From contig CAYSPJ010000199.1 in NCBI GenBank assembly GCA_964432875.1, positions 1-7,213 on the forward strand: a DNA stretch of 7,213 bases, in the 5' to 3' direction. The DNA is from JACJYE01 sp964432875 (GTDB lineage Bacteria; Bacteroidota; Bacteroidia; Chitinophagales; Saprospiraceae). The notes beneath the pieces are model-generated. The model did not search any database and was not told the origin of the DNA. It saw only the letters and a program-made list of their open reading frames with translations. This document shows positions 5,358 to 7,213 of this stretch, piece by piece (the stretch's first letter is position 1; every line of letters starts with the position of its first letter). The position numbers and the translations under genes were made by a program.

Positions 5358-6839
5358 CTACGTCCCGCAGAACGTCTGGTACACCCCTTCGCCCGGTTCG
5401 GGCGGCAGGCGGTACTCGGCATATTCCGGGTGGTCCTCATCAGGCTTGGCCAGGGCGAGGAGCAAGCGCCGCAGCACGCTCAGGTCGCCCTTCTTAACAG
5501 CAGCATCGAGCGCCGCTTCCACCTGGTGGTTGCGGGGGATGATGGCGGGGTTGTGGTGGCGCATCAGTTGGCGTGCCTCCTCCAGCGCTTGCGGCTGGCG
5601 TGCCAGGCGCAGTTGCCAGCGCTCGTGCCATTGCCGGAAGGCATCCTGTTGGTAAAGCGGCTCGTCGGGCAGCGTTTCGGCCGATAGGCTGCGGAAGGTA
5701 TTGGTGAAATCGGCGCGGCTTTCCTCCATCCAATCCAGCAGCCCTTTAATCAGGGCTGGGTCGGTTATTTCTGCGTTGAATAGCCCTAGCTTAGCCCGCA
5801 TGGCTGCGAGCCAATAGTGTCGATACATGCCAGAGAAGGATCCGATGGCCTCTTCAGCGATAGATACAGCTTTTTCTTGTTCTTCGTGCAGCAGCGGTAC
5901 CAAGGTTTCGGCAAAGCGCACCAGATTCCAATGGGCGATCTGGGGCTGTTTGCTGAAGGCATAGCGGCCCTGGGTGTCGATAGAGCTGAAGACCGTGGCG
6001 GGGTCGTAAGCATCCATGAAGGCGCAGGGGCCATAATCGATGGTTTCACCGGCGATGGACACGTTATCGGTATTCATCACGCCATGGATGAAGCCGACGG
6101 CCATCCATTGGGCCACCAGGGCTGCCTGGCGCTCTGCAACGGCATAGAAGAGGGCGAGGCAAGGGTTTTCCGCTGCGGCCAGCTCCGGGAAATGCCTTTG
6201 GATGGTGTAGTCGGCCAGGGTCTTGAGCGCGCCCTCATCGCGCCGCGCTGCCGCATACTCGAAGGTGCCCACCCGGAGGTGGCTGGCCGCCACCCGGGTG
6301 AGGATAGCCCCCGGCAGGGGCGTCTCGCGGAAGACCGGCTCGCCAGTGAGCACCACCGCCAGGCTGCGCGTGGTGGGGACGCCCATGGCGTGCAGGGCTT
6401 CGCTGATGATGTACTCCCGCAGCATGGGGCCTAGCGAGGCCCTGCCGTCGCCCCGGCGAGAGAAGGGCGTCTGGCCCGAGCCTTTAAGCTGAATGTCGAA
6501 GCGCTGCCCCCCAGGCGTGAGGTGCTCGCCCAGCAAGATGGCCCGCCCATCACCTAGCATGGTGAAGGACCCAAACTGATGCCCGGCATAAGCTTGGGCA
6601 ATGGGCTGAGCGCCTTCCGGTAATTGGTTGCCAGCAAAAATGGCAACGCCCTCCGGCCCCAGCAGGGCCTTTTCATCGAGGCCCAGCTCGGCAGCTAGCG
6701 CAGCGTTGAAGACGAGCAAGCGCGGCGATTGGACCGGGACCGGCGCCAGCTCGGCGCGGAAAATCTCCGGCAGCCGGGCGTAGCTATTGTCAAAATTCCA
6801 GCCGGCAGTGGCGGCGGGGTTGATGGATTCGGTTGGCAT
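5358..6839 (-). CDS. selO: SelO/YdiU protein AMP-transferase (pseudokinase fold)
   Basis: This 493-residue enzyme belongs to the SelO (UPF0061, YdiU) family. It has a kinase-like fold that binds ATP in flipped orientation and moves AMP onto Ser, Thr or Tyr of target proteins, a role tied to redox stress. Family landmarks: FDNSYARLPE (16-25), YAGHQFG (84-90), GDGRA (96-100), the Lys119 of IQLKGSGQTPFSRRGDGR, Glu142, Arg182 in TRVAASHLRVGTFEY, and the catalytic HGVMNTDN with Asp258-Asn259 followed by Asp268 in IDYGP. These keep the spacing known from the Pseudomonas SelO active site. The C-terminus reads QTFCGT: Cys491 is third from the end, where animal SelO has selenocysteine and E. coli YdiU has Cys-Ser-Ser. 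Length is normal and the gene intact. It starts at an ATG with no Shine-Dalgarno, has no partner gene in view, and converges on the beta-barrel gene. Confidence 0.97.
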   Translation of the reverse strand: MPTESINPAATAGWNFDNSYARLPEIFRAELAPVPVQSPRLLVFNAALAAELGLDEKALLGPEGVAIFAGNQLPEGAQPIAQAYAGHQFGSFTMLGDGRAILLGEHLTPGGQRFDIQLKGSGQTPFSRRGDGRASLGPMLREYIISEALHAMGVPTTRSLAVVLTGEPVFRETPLPGAILTRVAASHLRVGTFEYAAARRDEGALKTLADYTIQRHFPELAAAENPCLALFYAVAERQAALVAQWMAVGFIHGVMNTDNVSIAGETIDYGPCAFMDAYDPATVFSSIDTQGRYAFSKQPQIAHWNLVRFAETLVPLLHEEQEKAVSIAEEAIGSFSGMYRHYWLAAMRAKLGLFNAEITDPALIKGLLDWMEESRADFTNTFRSLSAETLPDEPLYQQDAFRQWHERWQLRLARQPQALEEARQLMRHHNPAIIPRNHQVEAALDAAVKKGDLSVLRRLLLALAKPDEDHPEYAEYRLPPEPGEGVYQTFCGT

Positions 6840-6992
6840 AGTTCAATTTAGCTTTAGTGGGAAAGCCTGGGACACCATCTGTTGGTGGCGCTGTGCTTGA
6901 CCCCCTTTGGAGGATAAACAGGTGAAAGGGGGAAGATGTTGGGAGGGAGGGGGGCACAGCCATCAGCTTAAGCTTTATTCTCTCCCAAGACG
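6840..6992. other. selO upstream spacer with inverted repeat and G-quadruplex-like runs
   Basis: No gene is supported here. CCCCCTTT at 6901-6908 is matched exactly by AAAGGGGG at 6925-6932 across a 16-base loop, and CACCA (6873-6877) pairs with TGGTG (6883-6887). On the plus strand the G-runs 6928-6932, 6941-6943, 6945-6947 and 6949-6954 fit a G-quadruplex pattern (G5-N8-G3-A-G3-A-G6) about 90-115 bases before selO, on the strand that is template for selO. The reading frame through this region on the minus strand overlaps the start of selO and gives a compositionally odd peptide, so it was not called. No good -7 box for selO was found. Confidence 0.4.
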
Positions 6993-7041
6993 CCCGCCTG
7001 GCTGAACACCAAAAGGGTGTATGAGCCAGGCCCTCGGCGGG
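6993..7041. repeat. large stem-loop upstream of selO
   Basis: Nested complementary segments lie around the loop AAAAG (7011-7015). ACACC (7006-7010) pairs with GGTGT (7016-7020), CCTGGCT (6997-7003) with AGCCAGG (7024-7030), and CCCGCC (6993-6998) can pair with GGCGGG (7036-7041) as an alternative or extension with a bulge. It is not followed by a T-run on either strand. It may be a terminator for a gene beyond the window edge, a structured leader, or part of a dispersed repeat. Confidence 0.45.
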
Positions 7042-7128
7042 TAGAATTCGCAGCGCGAGTATTCCACACGCCGAGCCTGCTTTGGGCAACATGGCGGACG
7101 AACGCCGACAGGGCCAATCAACCCTGCG

Positions 7129-7210
7129 CCAGCCCTGTGGAATAGTCTATGCTTAACCCTGGTTTATTCCACGGGGCCAGCCCCGTGAAATAACTTCGTT
7201 AGAGGCGAAG
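7129..7210. repeat. cluster of short palindromic repeats at the window end
   Basis: The 14-base arms 7164-7177 and 7180-7193 (TTATTCCACGGGGC against GCCCCGTGAAATAA) form a hairpin with one mismatch and a two-base centre. The right-hand half recurs as an imperfect direct copy: CCAGCCCTGTGGAATA at 7129-7144 and CCAGCCCCGTGAAATA at 7177-7192 differ at two of 16 positions. A second hairpin follows directly, CTTCG (7194-7198) with CGAAG (7206-7210). Three related copies within 65 bases suggest a palindromic repeat family that may continue past the edge. No coding sequence is seen from 7042 to 7213. Confidence 0.55.
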
Positions 7211-7213
7211 CCT

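Noticed and set aside
5358..5366. Selenocysteine in SelO
   Set aside because: The codon third from the end is TGC (Cys), not TGA, and the stop is TAG.
6790..7092. Minus-strand open frame of 100 codons overlapping the selO start
   Set aside because: It overlaps the well-supported start of selO in another frame and otherwise covers inverted repeats and G-runs.

Overview
The window most likely comes from the chromosome of a fairly GC-rich member of the Bacteroidota, possibly the Saprospiria/Lewinella/Haliscomenobacter side. This rests on family resemblance and style, not on a search. The pointers are: coding starts without Shine-Dalgarno sequences but with A-rich leaders, a perfect TAnnTTTG-type -7 box, lipoproteins with Cys-Ser-Ser or Gly-Cys lipoboxes, a small secreted beta-barrel protein, and hairpin-rich spacer DNA of the kind that is dispersed in such genomes. 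No rRNA, tRNA, CRISPR array or complete mobile element was seen.

Layout. Positions 2-131 (minus) hold what looks like the frameshifted C-terminal end of an Omp85/BamA-like outer-membrane protein. A G-rich spacer follows, then an ArsR-family repressor gene (300-608, plus). A long inverted repeat (618-673) separates arsR from a convergent five-gene minus-strand operon running from 4229 down to 673: a small thioredoxin-like protein (ArsE-like), a DUF318/ArsP-type permease, an FmdE-domain lipoprotein, a CxxC lipoprotein (ArsF-like) and a CcdA/DsbD-like permease (ArsG-like). A perfect 14-bp palindrome sits 58 nt upstream of the first operon gene. A repeat-like, gene-free stretch (4302-4714) leads to a secreted beta-barrel protein (4715-5344, plus). 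This converges on selO, which encodes a protein AMP-transferase of the pseudokinase fold (5358-6839, minus). The last 370 bases are non-coding and full of inverted repeats and G-runs.

How the genes fit together. The E, F and G components resemble the arsEFG aromatic-arsenical resistance set known from Shewanella, but here E is separated from F-G by a second permease and an exported FmdE-domain lipoprotein. Four of the five products carry cysteine motifs (CPKC, CSC, CHTC, and the paired intramembrane Cys of ArsG), and the FmdE lipoprotein carries an HGHxC motif. This suggests a thiol/redox relay across the inner membrane that handles a soft metalloid or metal and is controlled by the ArsR repressor. 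The substrate cannot be told from sequence. The selO gene and the beta-barrel gene look like unrelated neighbours.
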